From assembly GCA_032718475.1 (NCBI GenBank), contig JAUCBJ010008099.1, positions 1 to 64,000 on the forward strand: DNA of 64,000 nucleotides, written 5' to 3'. Each line of letters opens with the position of its first letter. Positions within the stretch are counted from its first letter, which is position 1. The stretch is from Nemertoderma westbladi. Taxonomy: Eukaryota > Xenacoelomorpha > Nemertodermatida > Nemertodermatidae. A program made the position numbers and the translations under genes. The notes beneath the pieces were generated by a model. That model was given only the letters and a program-made list of their open reading frames with translations, made no database searches and was not told where the DNA came from. This document shows positions 20,276 through 30,563 of this stretch, piece after piece.

Positions 20276-21203
20276 TGATTTGTTTTATCGGAACTTTGAA
20301 AATATCTGTAAGAAATACAAAGTGCAACGGTCCGGATCGGGCCAAAACACAGATCCCGTCACAGTGAGAACAATTTGACGTAGCTTATCAGTATAATGAC
20401 CATTCAAACATTTTTTTAAAAAGGATTTTGTTGAGAAGATAAAGTGGGAAATGATGGAAATGAAGAATATTTATAAACTCTGTTTCTGACTTAGGGGGAT
20501 TTTCCCATAGAATTATGACAAACTTTGATTTAACATAGTGAGTTTCCCCTCTCAACTTTCTGGCTATCACACTCCTAATCATCTTCTAACGTTAATATCT
20601 ACCGGTAATTTAACAAGCAATTAATTAAGTAAATGTATGTATTCATTCTCCAATAACAGCAGTTACTAATTATTGCCCTTTGTGAAAAAGTGCCCTCTGC
20701 AGTCATTGTAGATCAAAGGAGTAATTTCGAATTGTTCCCAGTTACCTAATGATACATTGTAGATCAGGGAGTTTAGTTTGGATTATTATATTCAATCAGG
20801 ATAATGAGAAAATAGCATTTAACCAAATTAGCATCAAAGAAAAAGGTTTTTGGTGTAGACATGAGACATTTGAATTCCACTGATTTCTACAGGATGGCTG
20901 AACTTGGCTTGGTAAGTGAATTAATTGTACTCAAGTAAATTGGCAAAGTTAGTAATTTATGTGGGAACTTATTTATTGTCATTGGAAAAGGATGCAGTCA
21001 GTGTATTATTTTTCTAATACAACCAATGTAGGCCTACTGGATTGTCTGCCTTAGCCCTTGGCGAATTAAATGCAAATTAATACAACGACACTGCAATTAA
21101 TGAGCCTACAATTATTACTTCACAGGGACGACACAGGATAATAGATACACATTTTTGAATGTTAGCATGCATGGTAATTTATCCTGTTTGTTTGCTAGTC
21201 TGA
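20276..21203. other. Spacer; one possible small exon noted separately
   Basis: AT-rich. Apart from 20831-20911 nothing supportable was seen. Confidence 0.4.
20831..20911 (+). other. Possible host exon ending in a strong splice donor
   Basis: A short stretch reads as plausible protein (ASKK, then KVFGVDMRHLNSTDFY, then RMAELGL) and stops exactly at a strong donor, TTG|GTAAGTG (GT at 20912-20913). A candidate acceptor AG lies at about 20829-20830 with a weak pyrimidine tract. I do not recognise the protein. With only 27 residues this could be chance; it would matter only if transcripts confirm it. Confidence 0.25.
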
Positions 21204-21207
21204 TTAA

Positions 21208-21689
21208 CCCTATCCATACCGGGGTACTTTAGACGCTCAAACTACCGGGGGGGGGGGGGACTTTTGGGGACGTAAAGTTTGGAAGCATATAACTTTGTGT
21301 GGTGTAATGATATTACTTTAAAGTAAAAAGTTTTAGATACAAAATTTATTCCTCTATCCAAATATGCCACACACTAATGCTGAAATATAATATTTATATA
21401 CTATAATTATGTTTAAATTGATTTTAAATTTATATTAAATTGATTGAATTTTAAATTTCCCGCCTATAATAGTTCAGCAATAATATGACAGTTTCAAAGA
21501 CAGGTCAGTTTACGAGTCATTTTCATGGTCATAAATAATAATATGAAAATTAATTTTTGTTTTAAGATAAAGAATAATAAATTTTAGGAAAAGTAACGGA
21601 ATTTCACTTGCAATAAATGTGGTTTGGCTTTGAACCAAGCAATCAAATAAAGTGCGTCTCCAAAAGTCCCCCCCCCGGTATGGATAGGG
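21208..21689. mobile_element. piggyBac-like MITE (TTAA target, CCCTATCCATACCGGGG ends)
   Basis: A perfect 17-bp terminal inverted repeat, CCCTATCCATACCGGGG, at 21208-21224 and (complement) 21673-21689, flanked by TTAA at 21204-21207 and 21690-21693. TTAA duplication with CCC-starting ends is the signature of piggyBac elements. Subterminal G/C tracts (13 G at 21247-21259; 9 C at 21668-21676) are also inverted to each other with ACTTTTGG beside them; the left end has the CCGGGG...GACG block twice. The 482-bp element has no transposase frame and needs one in trans. Confidence 0.8.
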
Positions 21690-21859
21690 TTAATGGTGAA
21701 TTGGGCTGTTGTGGGAGATACTCGAAGCTAGAAGCCGCTGTATTATCTACTGCAAAAGTATCTATCCTAAAAAAATAATTGATGAGATAACATAAAAATA
21801 ATTGGACATATCGGCGAATTCTGGACAAAAGGGAAAAACTTTCTTAAGAATAAGCGAAG

Positions 21860-22102
21860 CTAATAATCACTGGAGCTCTGCTCGAGTTCCTACAGCTATT
21901 ATTAGTTTGATTGTGGCTGGCTGGCTGGTTGGGTTTGTGGCTAGTATGTTTACATGCTAATAAGTCGGTCATTCATGGATGAAATGGAACCACACTTGGT
22001 ACACATGTTTCACATCAAAAGTTTAGAAATTCTTCACACAGACTTCTATATTCCGCTGTCTACTGCTAGGAGGTGAATTGACAGAAACTTAAAAATAGCT
22101 GT
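21860..22102. repeat. Dispersed repeat, left half of the BEL/Pao target
   Basis: Contains CACACTTGGTACACATGTTT, ATCAAAAGTTTAGAAATTCT and CTGTCTACTGCTAGGAGGTG, which resemble blocks of the CGCCCTCTAGCGGCAG repeat (inverted) and of the TIR element at 59847. It continues after the LTR element at 33363 (CTGTCTGCCGCTAGGGGGCG). The LTR element therefore landed in pre-existing repeat DNA. Confidence 0.5.
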
Positions 22103-23303
22103 TGTAAAAGCTTTTGCTGAATTGTCCGGTTATTTTTCCTTATTTTTCCCGTAAAATACTCTGTAGTTGGTTTACCAGGCATAAAAAGGCCGTGTCCTTG
22201 CTGTACTGGTGTTTTAGCGGACATAAAAGCTATTTCTTCTGTATTTGTACTTTAGAGGACATAATCCGTAATTCCGTGACGTAAAAGCTCGATACTCTTG
22301 AAAACAGTGTCGCTACCATGACGACGGCTAGCAGCTGATATTGCCACGTCGACGTTTCTTTGTTTCTTTGTTCTCTCGTTGTTCAGGTTGACCAATCAGA
22401 GCGTTTGTTGTCTCTGTGTTGGAGGTGTATACAGAAACTCAGTAGTTCAGTGTTATGTTTTGCCCAGAGCCTAAGAACCGGCTTTTGGCACCTCTGTGTT
22501 TTCAGTTTTTAGTCCTACACTAGTAGGCTTAATTATAAGGACATATATCCGTTATCACTGATGTCTGATCTCAACATACCTCAACTCATAACATACCATA
22601 CCTAATCAAACAACCTGTGCATACTTTTATATTGTTATGCTGCTATTTACTGTCGGTTCTTCATAATATGGTTGATGAATTATTATATTTGGAATAACGA
22701 CAAATAACCCCGAAAACCCAATATTCTTGATATACCGAAGGTAAGAGAGAAGGGTTACAGATAAATGATTGCGACTTATGTTGAGTGGTTTGAAGTGAAT
22801 CTAATGTTATTTGATAGACCCTACATGATTCGGTCCGTGTTCCTTTTATATGTGACTAAAATCAGTGAAGATCGGCAGATCAGTGTGCAGTATTGTGCAG
22901 CATTGTGTATGAGTGAGACTGATAACGAAGCATTTCCTAAAGAATGCGCCATATATGTGAATTATAACTAAGCCATATCGTTGTGAGTAGTTTAAGTCAT
23001 AACTCTGTTTATATAGATAGAGCGCCACGTCCTAAAGGAACTGTTAATATTTCCCGAAGGTGAATAATATTGTCAGAGATTATATAATACTGTCAGTCGA
23101 ATAATACATTAGGCTTACATAGCAATAAAATTAAGCCGTCGAACCCAATCTCCCGGGTATATCCAACGGGTGAATGATCGCGCACAGATTGGTTTCGACT
23201 AGTGTAGTGAATTAAATACTTGTCATAGGCTAAAGGTGATTTATTATCTAGAAGACATCCTAATTTGGCGGGTTAAACTGCCAAAGGTCTGAAAGCACGA
23301 ACA
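22103..23303 (+). repeat. 5' LTR
   Basis: 1201 bp, starts TGTAAAAGC, ends GCACGAACA. It differs from the 3' LTR at three sites I could find: TAGTAGGCTT versus TAGTAGTCTT (about 22525), GATCTCAAC versus GATCACAAC (about 22570) and AAAGCACG versus AAAGCGCG (about 23297). A polyadenylation signal AATAAA lies at 23124-23129. A donor-like AAG|GTAAGAGAG occurs near 22740. A 68-codon frame at 22765-22971, also in the other LTR, shows no recognisable domain. Confidence 0.95.
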
Positions 23304-23601
23304 ATAATGGATATAGCTTCTTTATTGCAGTAAGCAATAAAGTTGAAAGTACCTGTCAACCGGTAAACCTGATCGGTACTTCAGTAGGTCGGTAGGCCTA
23401 ACTGTCCTAACCGGTACTTCCCGTATAAGTACACTAGTATTATTCGATTTGATTGTTGTATACCGGTAGGCTGTTTAAGAGATTAGGGACTGTACACCCC
23501 TTGTTTCTTTTGGAGCTTACTTATTTCTGTCAAGTTTTATTTGTTTGTAGGCCAGTATTGAACAGAAGGCGTGTAAGCCTGATCAGATTGTACAGACAAT
23601 T

Positions 23602-24165
23602 TGTAGGTTGAACTGTTGTCTGATTGCTGTTAAGTCCGAACGAATTGCAGTGTGTGTAGATCACCTGTCCGATTAAGTACGATTAGGCAGTAGGGGCAGC
23701 GAATGCTGTAAGGTAAACCCCCAACTAAAGAATAAGTCGCACTACTGGGTTAGAGCGCATACTCCCTAATCATTTCGGAGTCTGCATGTCCTGTAGTTTA
23801 TTTAGGCTTGAGAGTAGTCTGCCATCGTTTAGTCTGTACTTTGTTTGTGTAAGTCTGTACGGGTAGCGTATAATTTTATTTAGATAATTTGTAGGCTGGA
23901 TAGTTGTCCGGCTGTTATTAGGTCTGAACGGATTGCAGTGTGTGTAGATCATTTGTCTGATTAAGTACGGTTAGGAAGTAGGGGCAGCGAACGCTGTAAG
24001 GTAAACCCCCAACTAAAGAATAAGTCGCACTACTGGGTTAGAGCGCATACTCCCTAATCATTTCGGAGTCTGCATATACCGTAGTTTGTTTAGGCTTGAT
24101 AGTAGTCTGTCAGTGTTCGGTCTGTATTTTGTTTGAGTAGTTTGTACGCGTAGCGTAATATTTAT
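23602..24165 (+). repeat. Leader duplication with an 83-nt perfectly conserved core
   Basis: Two direct copies offset by 288 bp. The core, 23705-23787 and 23993-24075, is identical over 83 nt (begins GCTGTAAGGTAAACCCCCAA, ends TTTCGGAGTCTGCAT) and contains a hairpin, ACTCC pairing with GGAGT around a 10-nt loop. The sequence before each core differs at roughly one base in six and that after it diverges similarly. Confidence 0.85.
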
Positions 24166-25104
24166 TATTCAGAGTTTATGCGATTATCCGCAACATTCAT
24201 TCCCCAAGTTTGTTCCTACAGTAATTGTGTTTGTTATACATACCGCTATAGTTAAATTAACCCTGGTACTACACGGGCTGCTCGGCGTAGGTAAAGACTG
24301 GTGATTTTGTGCATCGGTCACTCCAGCAGATGCCGTGGTTCTTTTAGCTGTTCAAGTATATTTAACTACTGATTATCTGTTGTACAAGTACTCGTACCTA
24401 ATTTAGGGTTTAGTGTACAGTACTTTCCGAAGTAATTAGTGTAGACATTATATTTGTGTTGTAAAGTGGTTGATAGGCACGTTCGATTAGCTCTATTAAC
24501 TTCTAGGTAGGAACACTCCGTGATACATAACGTAGAACCTATAGCGATACGGCTATAGGTCGTCAGGCGGTGGTATTTTCCTATCTGGACAACGCAGTGT
24601 ATTTACTACTACTTATTATTTCAAAAACCGTAGTACCCTGTCCGTTGTAATAACCGGTTTTCTAACCCTTTGTTAGGCTGGTTAGTAGACTTCTTGTAAA
24701 ATTACCCTAAAAATTCGTATTTTGTGTTTTTTGTAAATTTTTGTGTTTATTTAGAGATTGTAATCTCAACCCGAATTGTACGTAATTTGTAGTATTAAGT
24801 AACTTAGGTAAATTAGAATTATTTGTTTTAGTGTCCTATAAGTAACACTTCACTGAAAGCGTACCGCTTTGTGTAGTGATTACTCCCCAGAAATAATAAC
24901 ATTTATTTCAAATATTGACAAAGCCCATTAAAACGGGTATATATATATTATAAATCAAATCTAACGATTTATAAATAGTAGGCCTACCATATAACCATTA
25001 GGTCTCAATATCATTTGGACTACTGTTCAAATAACGGTAATAAAGTAAGTAAAGTAACAAAGTAACCCTAAAGTTCAGAAATTCAATTATTTAAAATAAT
25101 TGAT

Positions 25105-25345
25105 ATACCGGTATTTACGATAGGCCTATTATCTTTATTTCTGTAAATTTAGGCTGAAATTATACCGGTACTTGTAATTAATTCTAGTCCAGAATTATAT
25201 ATACTACAAATTGTAAGCTGTATACCGGTATTCCCGATAGGCCTATTATATATTTATATATATTTGTGCTAAAATTATACCGGTATTCTGAGATAAACCT
25301 AGTCTGTAATAATACTTATATATACTATAAGCATACCGGTATTCT
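25105..25345 (+). repeat. Degenerate tandem repeat with TACCGGTA and TAGGCCTA palindromes before Gag
   Basis: Units begin ATACCGGTAT at 25105, 25222 and 25333 (spacing 117 and 111 bp). The first two continue with CGATAGGCCTATTAT, an internal TATACCGGTA and a TATATACTA block. The repeat ends about 135 bp before the Gag ATG. Confidence 0.7.
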
Positions 25346-25479
25346 AATATATTATATATATATCACGCTACACTGAGTAGCAGTATCGGTAATTAATTAC
25401 TAGGCTAGCAGTTAATACTGAATTACTAGACTTGCTTAGACTGTAATATAGCAGTAGGCATTCAACCGTACAAACAAAA

Positions 25480-28400
25480 ATGTCTGACACAAAACGGGCA
25501 CTGTCAGATAGTCTTTTGGAAGGTGTTAGAATCAGCCTTAGACTTGGACAGGGTCTTGAAAGGAAGATGGCAGAGGCAATGGCAACAGCAGAAGCGAAAA
25601 GAAAGGCGGCAGAGGCAATGGCAACAGTAGAAGCGGAAAGAAAGATAGAGACACCTGTACTCCCAGAACCTGCCTATAAATTCCCTTTGTTCCATACTAA
25701 ACTACCTGTGCCCAGTAGGACTGTTCCCGAGTCCGAACCCATCCTGGACGCCGAGCGAGATATTAAGAATTTATCGCCCGTCGTCTCTCGCTCGCCCGCT
25801 ACAACGTTGGCGACTCCCGCTTCGGCGGTTGAGTGGGTAGCTGAGGGACGACGGGAGATGGGTCTCCTGCTCGAGCAGCTGAGGGAACACTGTTTGTGCT
25901 CCTCTCAGCAGGTCCGGGAAATGGAAGAGACTGTTCAGCAGCTCAAGGGAACAGTAAGGGAAAGTAGGTTAGAGTTGCAAAAGGTGCAGCAAAGTATCGC
26001 GTTAGAATGCGATAAATTAGTGAACATACAAAGGGGTACAACACCACCCCCTGTAACAATGTGTCAACCCGTTAGGTCTGAAGTATTTCATGCGCAAGGT
26101 GTGGAGCCTACACGCATCTATACTGCTAGTGAAGTAGAAACTCCTATAGTAAACCCTATTCAGGGTAATTATAAACCTGTTGATAATAATATTCCATATA
26201 GACCTGATCATAATCCGAGAAATTTATATACCGATAATTCTATATTCAATAATACGATGGCTCAAGAAAGTTTTACGCGTCAAATGGCTAGAACCGAAGC
26301 CCGGCAAGCGGTAAAGGTGGGAGAGATCGTCAAGTTCAATGGAGATGAGATGAAATGGTTACCTTTTAATGAATATTATAAAGATAACATACAGAACTCT
26401 GTACTATCTAACGGAGAGAAACTTAGATTCCTCATCGAATGTTTGGAAGGACCTCCCAAGTCAATGGCGTTAAAATTTATTGGACATCCAGATGGATTAA
26501 GACAAGTTTGGGATACACTAAACATCAGGTATGGTAATAGGACTAACATAGCTAGGTATTTATATGCGAAATTAATGGCGCCCCGAAAGTTTCTTAGCAG
26601 CGGGATTATAGAGTTTTCCGATGAGATTCAGGAGATCTGTAGACAACTAGATTGGTTAGGTAAGTCTCATGAATACCAGAATTCTATGGTTGTAGGAGCC
26701 TTAGCATCTACTTTGCCCAAGGGTGGAGTAGGTACACGCTGGGACAAGAAGGTGTTATATATGATGGAACAACAACGACGAGACCCTACCATGACTGATC
26801 TCATGTCATTCTTAGATAGAGAAGTGAAATTACAGCTCCTAAGGCAGTCCAGAGAGAAGACATTGGAAAACAAGGTAAGTGAGAAACCCGTTTCTAGGAG
26901 AAGGGTAACACCAGTATGTTATACCGACGACGGTGAAAGCCAAACTTCTCAAGGAGAGGACAGCGGGAAAGACACTGACAGATCTTATGTCAATAAAATG
27001 CCTAAAGATCAGGTAAGTAAATCCAAGTCTCGACCCAATGACAGAAGGGAACCGGTACAAAAAACCCTTCCTACGTCTCCTAAAAGAATTCAGGTGAGAA
27101 AGCCCGAGGAAAGAACAAGTGTGCACCACACAGCACAGGTTAAAGTAAGTAACATCAAGCCGAAATGTGTGCTGTGCGACGGGCCCCACCGTTTAAATGC
27201 GTGTGATAAATTCCTGAGGAAATCACTCGAGGATAGACGTGAAGTCATGTGGGATAAGCGGTTGTGTTATAATTGCCTCAGACGAGGACACCAACGGCGA
27301 ACCTGTAACTCCGACGCAAGGTGTGCAAAGTGCGACGCAAAACATCATATCTTGTTGCACACGGAATTCGAACGAAACAGCCCGAGTCAGGTAAGTGAGT
27401 CCGAACTACATGTCCAATTCAGTGATGTGAACGACACTGATCAATCTGAGATGGAAGGATTCTATACGGACGAGTTCTCCGACCAAAACGAATCCTGTTA
27501 CCTAATAAACACCACCGCAGTGTATCGAGCACTCGTGTATGAGAAAGACACAGACAGCGACCTTACCTTAACTACTTCCGATCAACAACCATCTTGGAAA
27601 GCGCCAACTTCCAATATAGGAATCCGAGAATTTCCTGTAGTCCAGTTACGGGTCCACGGACCTCAGAAGAGCTATATAGTGAACGCCCTCCTGGACTCCG
27701 GTAGCACAGGAACATTCATCGATAAAGAACTAGCCGAAGTCATCTTTGCTGGACAACCCAAGTTCCGAACCAAGCTAAACATGTCAGGGATCATGCAGGT
27801 TTGGAATTCTACTGTAGCTGCCGACTATTATATAGGTGAGTTGTCCACTCCACAGGATAAACTAGGAGAATACAGTATAAGGTCAGTGAAAATGGTGGCT
27901 ATAAAGAACTTCGCTACTACTCAAGCAGACCTTTATAATTGGGACGAGGATGAGAGCATCCAACATCTTAACATACCTCGATTCCAGACTGATTATCCTG
28001 GAGTGCAAATACTCATCGGCCAAAACGCGCATGAGGCGCTGGAGACATTAGAGAAACGACCTGCTCAACCGCAGCCACTACAGACCTATGCGGTAAGAAC
28101 TAGAGTAGGTTGGTACCTTACTGGACCTTCCCGTAGAACGCTCAGGGAAAGACTGCTTCAAGATCGCGTCTGCCAGGTGAGTGAATGGGAAGATGATACT
28201 AGTGAGGGAGACGACCCAACTGAGGGAACACCACACTCCTCAGATAATGACAATCTTAGCTCCAATATAGATCAATGGAGATATTGCCCCAAGAAGTTTA
28301 ATCCAACTGACATCGCTTCCAGAGGAGCAACTCCTCAAGAACTGACAGATACTATAGACCGGTTAGGTGAACCCGACTTCCTGAGTAAGGAGAATGAATG

Positions 28401-28905
28401 GCCTCCCCATCTTACTCCGACTGAGATTAGACCAGCCAAGGGAGCGGAGAAAGTCGAACCTGAAACCCGGACGGGTGGATCGGAGTTATTTGAACCCGGG
28501 ATAGATCTGTCGGTATTACATATTGCCAGGGACGACGCCGTGGATCTGGACCTCCCCACCGCGAGTGGATCCTTCATGAAGATCAGAGAGAGCGATTGGA
28601 GCTCTGGAACATCAGACGTCTCGCAGGGACTCTCACCTCTCCTGCAGGGAGCGACGGACCACTATAGCTCCTGGAATCGGCTTTGTAAGGCCGTCGTGTA
28701 CCTAGAGCGATGTTTCTATCGTCACTATTCCAGGACGAAGAGGAAACCTGGAATTGTATTCAGGATGCAGCGACTCAATCACCCAGTCGGTCGTTTGTGT
28801 TTATCGGAAGGGAATGGAGGACTCTCCGGAAACTGTGGAAGGCAAGATTCTCTTCCCACGACCACCTCCCTAATCCTTCAAACATCTAGGGACTCCATAA
28901 CGTAA
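25480..28905 (+). CDS. BEL/Pao Gag-protease polyprotein with RT, RNase H and integrase deleted
   Basis: 1141 codons, uninterrupted. Residues 1-60 are Ala/Glu/Lys-rich with a repeated EAMAT unit; 115-180 are predicted coiled coil. Residues 278-455 carry the capsid-type region found in BEL/Pao Gag proteins (DUF1759-like: VKFNGDEMKWLPFNEYYKD, LRFLIECLEGPPKSMA, QVWDTLNIRYGN). Cys/His clusters follow at 562-630 (CVLCDGPHRLNAC, CYNCLRRGHQRRTC, CAKCDAKHH), for RNA binding. The retroviral-type aspartic protease has NALLDSGSTGTFID near residue 738. After TRVGWYLTGP (about 875) RT should start; instead an acidic linker leads straight to WRYCPKKFNPTDIASRG (about 932) and FLSKENEWP, which normally follow RNase H, then a degraded YSSWNRLCKAVVYLERC resembling the start of the integrase region. 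The last 60 residues look frame-shifted; another frame reads WRTLRKLWKARF. Five codon-aligned GTRAGT hexamers occur at 26875, 27013, 27145, 27391 and 28177. Confidence 0.85.
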   Translation: MSDTKRALSDSLLEGVRISLRLGQGLERKMAEAMATAEAKRKAAEAMATVEAERKIETPVLPEPAYKFPLFHTKLPVPSRTVPESEPILDAERDIKNLSPVVSRSPATTLATPASAVEWVAEGRREMGLLLEQLREHCLCSSQQVREMEETVQQLKGTVRESRLELQKVQQSIALECDKLVNIQRGTTPPPVTMCQPVRSEVFHAQGVEPTRIYTASEVETPIVNPIQGNYKPVDNNIPYRPDHNPRNLYTDNSIFNNTMAQESFTRQMARTEARQAVKVGEIVKFNGDEMKWLPFNEYYKDNIQNSVLSNGEKLRFLIECLEGPPKSMALKFIGHPDGLRQVWDTLNIRYGNRTNIARYLYAKLMAPRKFLSSGIIEFSDEIQEICRQLDWLGKSHEYQNSMVVGALASTLPKGGVGTRWDKKVLYMMEQQRRDPTMTDLMSFLDREVKLQLLRQSREKTLENKVSEKPVSRRRVTPVCYTDDGESQTSQGEDSGKDTDRSYVNKMPKDQVSKSKSRPNDRREPVQKTLPTSPKRIQVRKPEERTSVHHTAQVKVSNIKPKCVLCDGPHRLNACDKFLRKSLEDRREVMWDKRLCYNCLRRGHQRRTCNSDARCAKCDAKHHILLHTEFERNSPSQVSESELHVQFSDVNDTDQSEMEGFYTDEFSDQNESCYLINTTAVYRALVYEKDTDSDLTLTTSDQQPSWKAPTSNIGIREFPVVQLRVHGPQKSYIVNALLDSGSTGTFIDKELAEVIFAGQPKFRTKLNMSGIMQVWNSTVAADYYIGELSTPQDKLGEYSIRSVKMVAIKNFATTQADLYNWDEDESIQHLNIPRFQTDYPGVQILIGQNAHEALETLEKRPAQPQPLQTYAVRTRVGWYLTGPSRRTLRERLLQDRVCQVSEWEDDTSEGDDPTEGTPHSSDNDNLSSNIDQWRYCPKKFNPTDIASRGATPQELTDTIDRLGEPDFLSKENEWPPHLTPTEIRPAKGAEKVEPETRTGGSELFEPGIDLSVLHIARDDAVDLDLPTASGSFMKIRESDWSSGTSDVSQGLSPLLQGATDHYSSWNRLCKAVVYLERCFYRHYSRTKRKPGIVFRMQRLNHPVGRLCLSEGNGGLSGNCGRQDSLPTTTSLILQTSRDSIT

Positions 28906-30563
28906 CAACATATGGAGTGGGTGTGTGACTCTATTATTTTATATTATTTTAATATTTTTATATTTATGTATGTATTACTATGTAATTTTATTATAATCGT
29001 TTTCTTTAATTTTATTCAGTAGAATGTTATTTTAGCGATTATTTAGTAGATTAGTGCAATATATATTCGCGTTTATTACTTAATTACGTATATATTATAT
29101 TTAATGCGACGGCAAGAAATAATTCTTTTCCTCTTTCCTTACTGTCCGTATCATATTATAAATACGTGACTACAGTAAGATGAAATGTCCGTACTTATTA
29201 AAGTACAATAAAGCCACTACTATATTTAAGTATTATTGGTAGGCAGAGTATTAGGAATGCAAAGTTCAGATCCTCGTGTCTCGGCTAAACCAAGCTCTGG
29301 GTAGACCTTGGAAACGACTTGCCTCTTCACACTGACATTGCTTCGTGCGATATTGCTCTCATACCGTATATTAAATAATACATATAGTAGCGTGATGTCC
29401 CTTTAACAGTAGCGTATAACGCAAAATAAATCTGTTAAACCTTTTGACCATCTGTAATTCTAGTCGATTAAGATATCGCGGCACCCACCGATATACTTGA
29501 AAGACAAATTTTAGAATCAGTGGTTAACGTCCCCAGACAAGTTCTGGAATAAATTGGTGCCCATCTCAAATATTAATTATTTAATATTTGCAAATCTAAT
29601 AAATCAAAATCTGTAAAATTCAGATCCTTCAACAATTCTAGTCAATTAAGATATCGTAGCATTTACCGATATTCTTAAAAAAGACAATTGTCATAGAATT
29701 AAGGATCTTGTGTCCCTAGACATGTTCTAGAATCAAAATATGTCCATTTAATTATCAAATAATAAAATTTCAGGGAATAAATTTAAATTCATGCCTTTTA
29801 ATGAATTTAATAAATTGCCATTTTTACGCAATTTATAAAGTTCCCAAAATTCCATTAATTAATAGATCAAGGGAGCGGAGATTTATCTTATCATGCGTAT
29901 GAGTGTGTGAAAGTCTCCCAAACCTAGTCAATAGCCGATAAAATTCATAAAGTCATGTATAAAACAGAACATTGACTATTAAAGAATACTATTAAATAAC
30001 ATCCCAGATCTGTATGCATTGGAATTACTCTAATTCTACCGCTAGCTTTGCATAATGTCACCATAGCAACAACCACGCTAGAATTAGAATTGAGTTAAAA
30101 GAACAATAGAAAGCTTGTCCCATTGAATAGCATAGGGAATAAATAGCGCACTACTAGTATCCAAGGATACATAATAATACAGTGACATTCTGGAAGGCAT
30201 TGACTAACGGACAAATGGCCCGAATGTGTGTAATTTGTGACAAGTTGTGTGTGTGGTATTTGTGAGTTTATAGGTGAATGTTACTGCTAAGGTGTATTTA
30301 CAGTAGCTAGTCGCAATCGTAAAAGTAACCTAACTCTCCAAGGAAAACCTGAAGTACATCTAAGCCTTTGGGACGGACAGTTGAGTGACTTGTGCCGGTT
30401 GTCGTTGTCGTTGTGCGGCTACGTCGTTGGCGAAAGTACAGCGGCGACGACACATCGGCGCTGAGGATCTCGTACTGCCCGGGGGTTAATTGGAGTAGGC
30501 AGCGACGCCCGCTCGCCTAAATGTGGACTCATTATAATATGGATAAACTCACATATAGCAGAT
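28906..30563 (+). other. AT-rich region between the long frame and the accessory frame
   Basis: No coding frame and no trace of RT or integrase. Two similar blocks, TTCTAGTCGATTAAGATATC (about 29457) and TTCTAGTCAATTAAGATATC (about 29636), each followed by CACC/TTACCGATAT and AAGACAAT, show a degenerate internal duplication of about 180 bp. The last 200 bp become GC-richer (CGTCGTTGGCGAAAGTACAG). A candidate splice acceptor, CACATATAGCAG, ends three bases before the ATG at 30564. Confidence 0.5.

Larger units (their letters stand above)
23304..25479 (+). other. Untranslated leader of the LTR element
   Basis: 2176 bp between the LTR and the Gag start with stops in all frames. A TGG trinucleotide four bases after the LTR (23308-23310) sits where a primer-binding site is expected, but the following bases do not match a tRNA end that I recognise. 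The leader contains a 288-bp-offset duplication (23602-24165) and a degenerate 111-117-bp repeat next to the Gag start (25105-25345). Such a long leader may hold packaging or translation signals; that is inference. Confidence 0.7.

Noticed and set aside
22765-22971. 68-codon frame present in both LTRs, as a regulatory protein
   Set aside because: Presence in both LTRs follows from LTR duplication. Composition shows no recognisable domain and an equal minus-strand frame overlaps it.
23304-23325. A confident tRNA primer-binding site after the 5' LTR
   Set aside because: TGG is four bases from the LTR end, but the following bases do not match the complement of a tRNA 3' end that I can recall with certainty.
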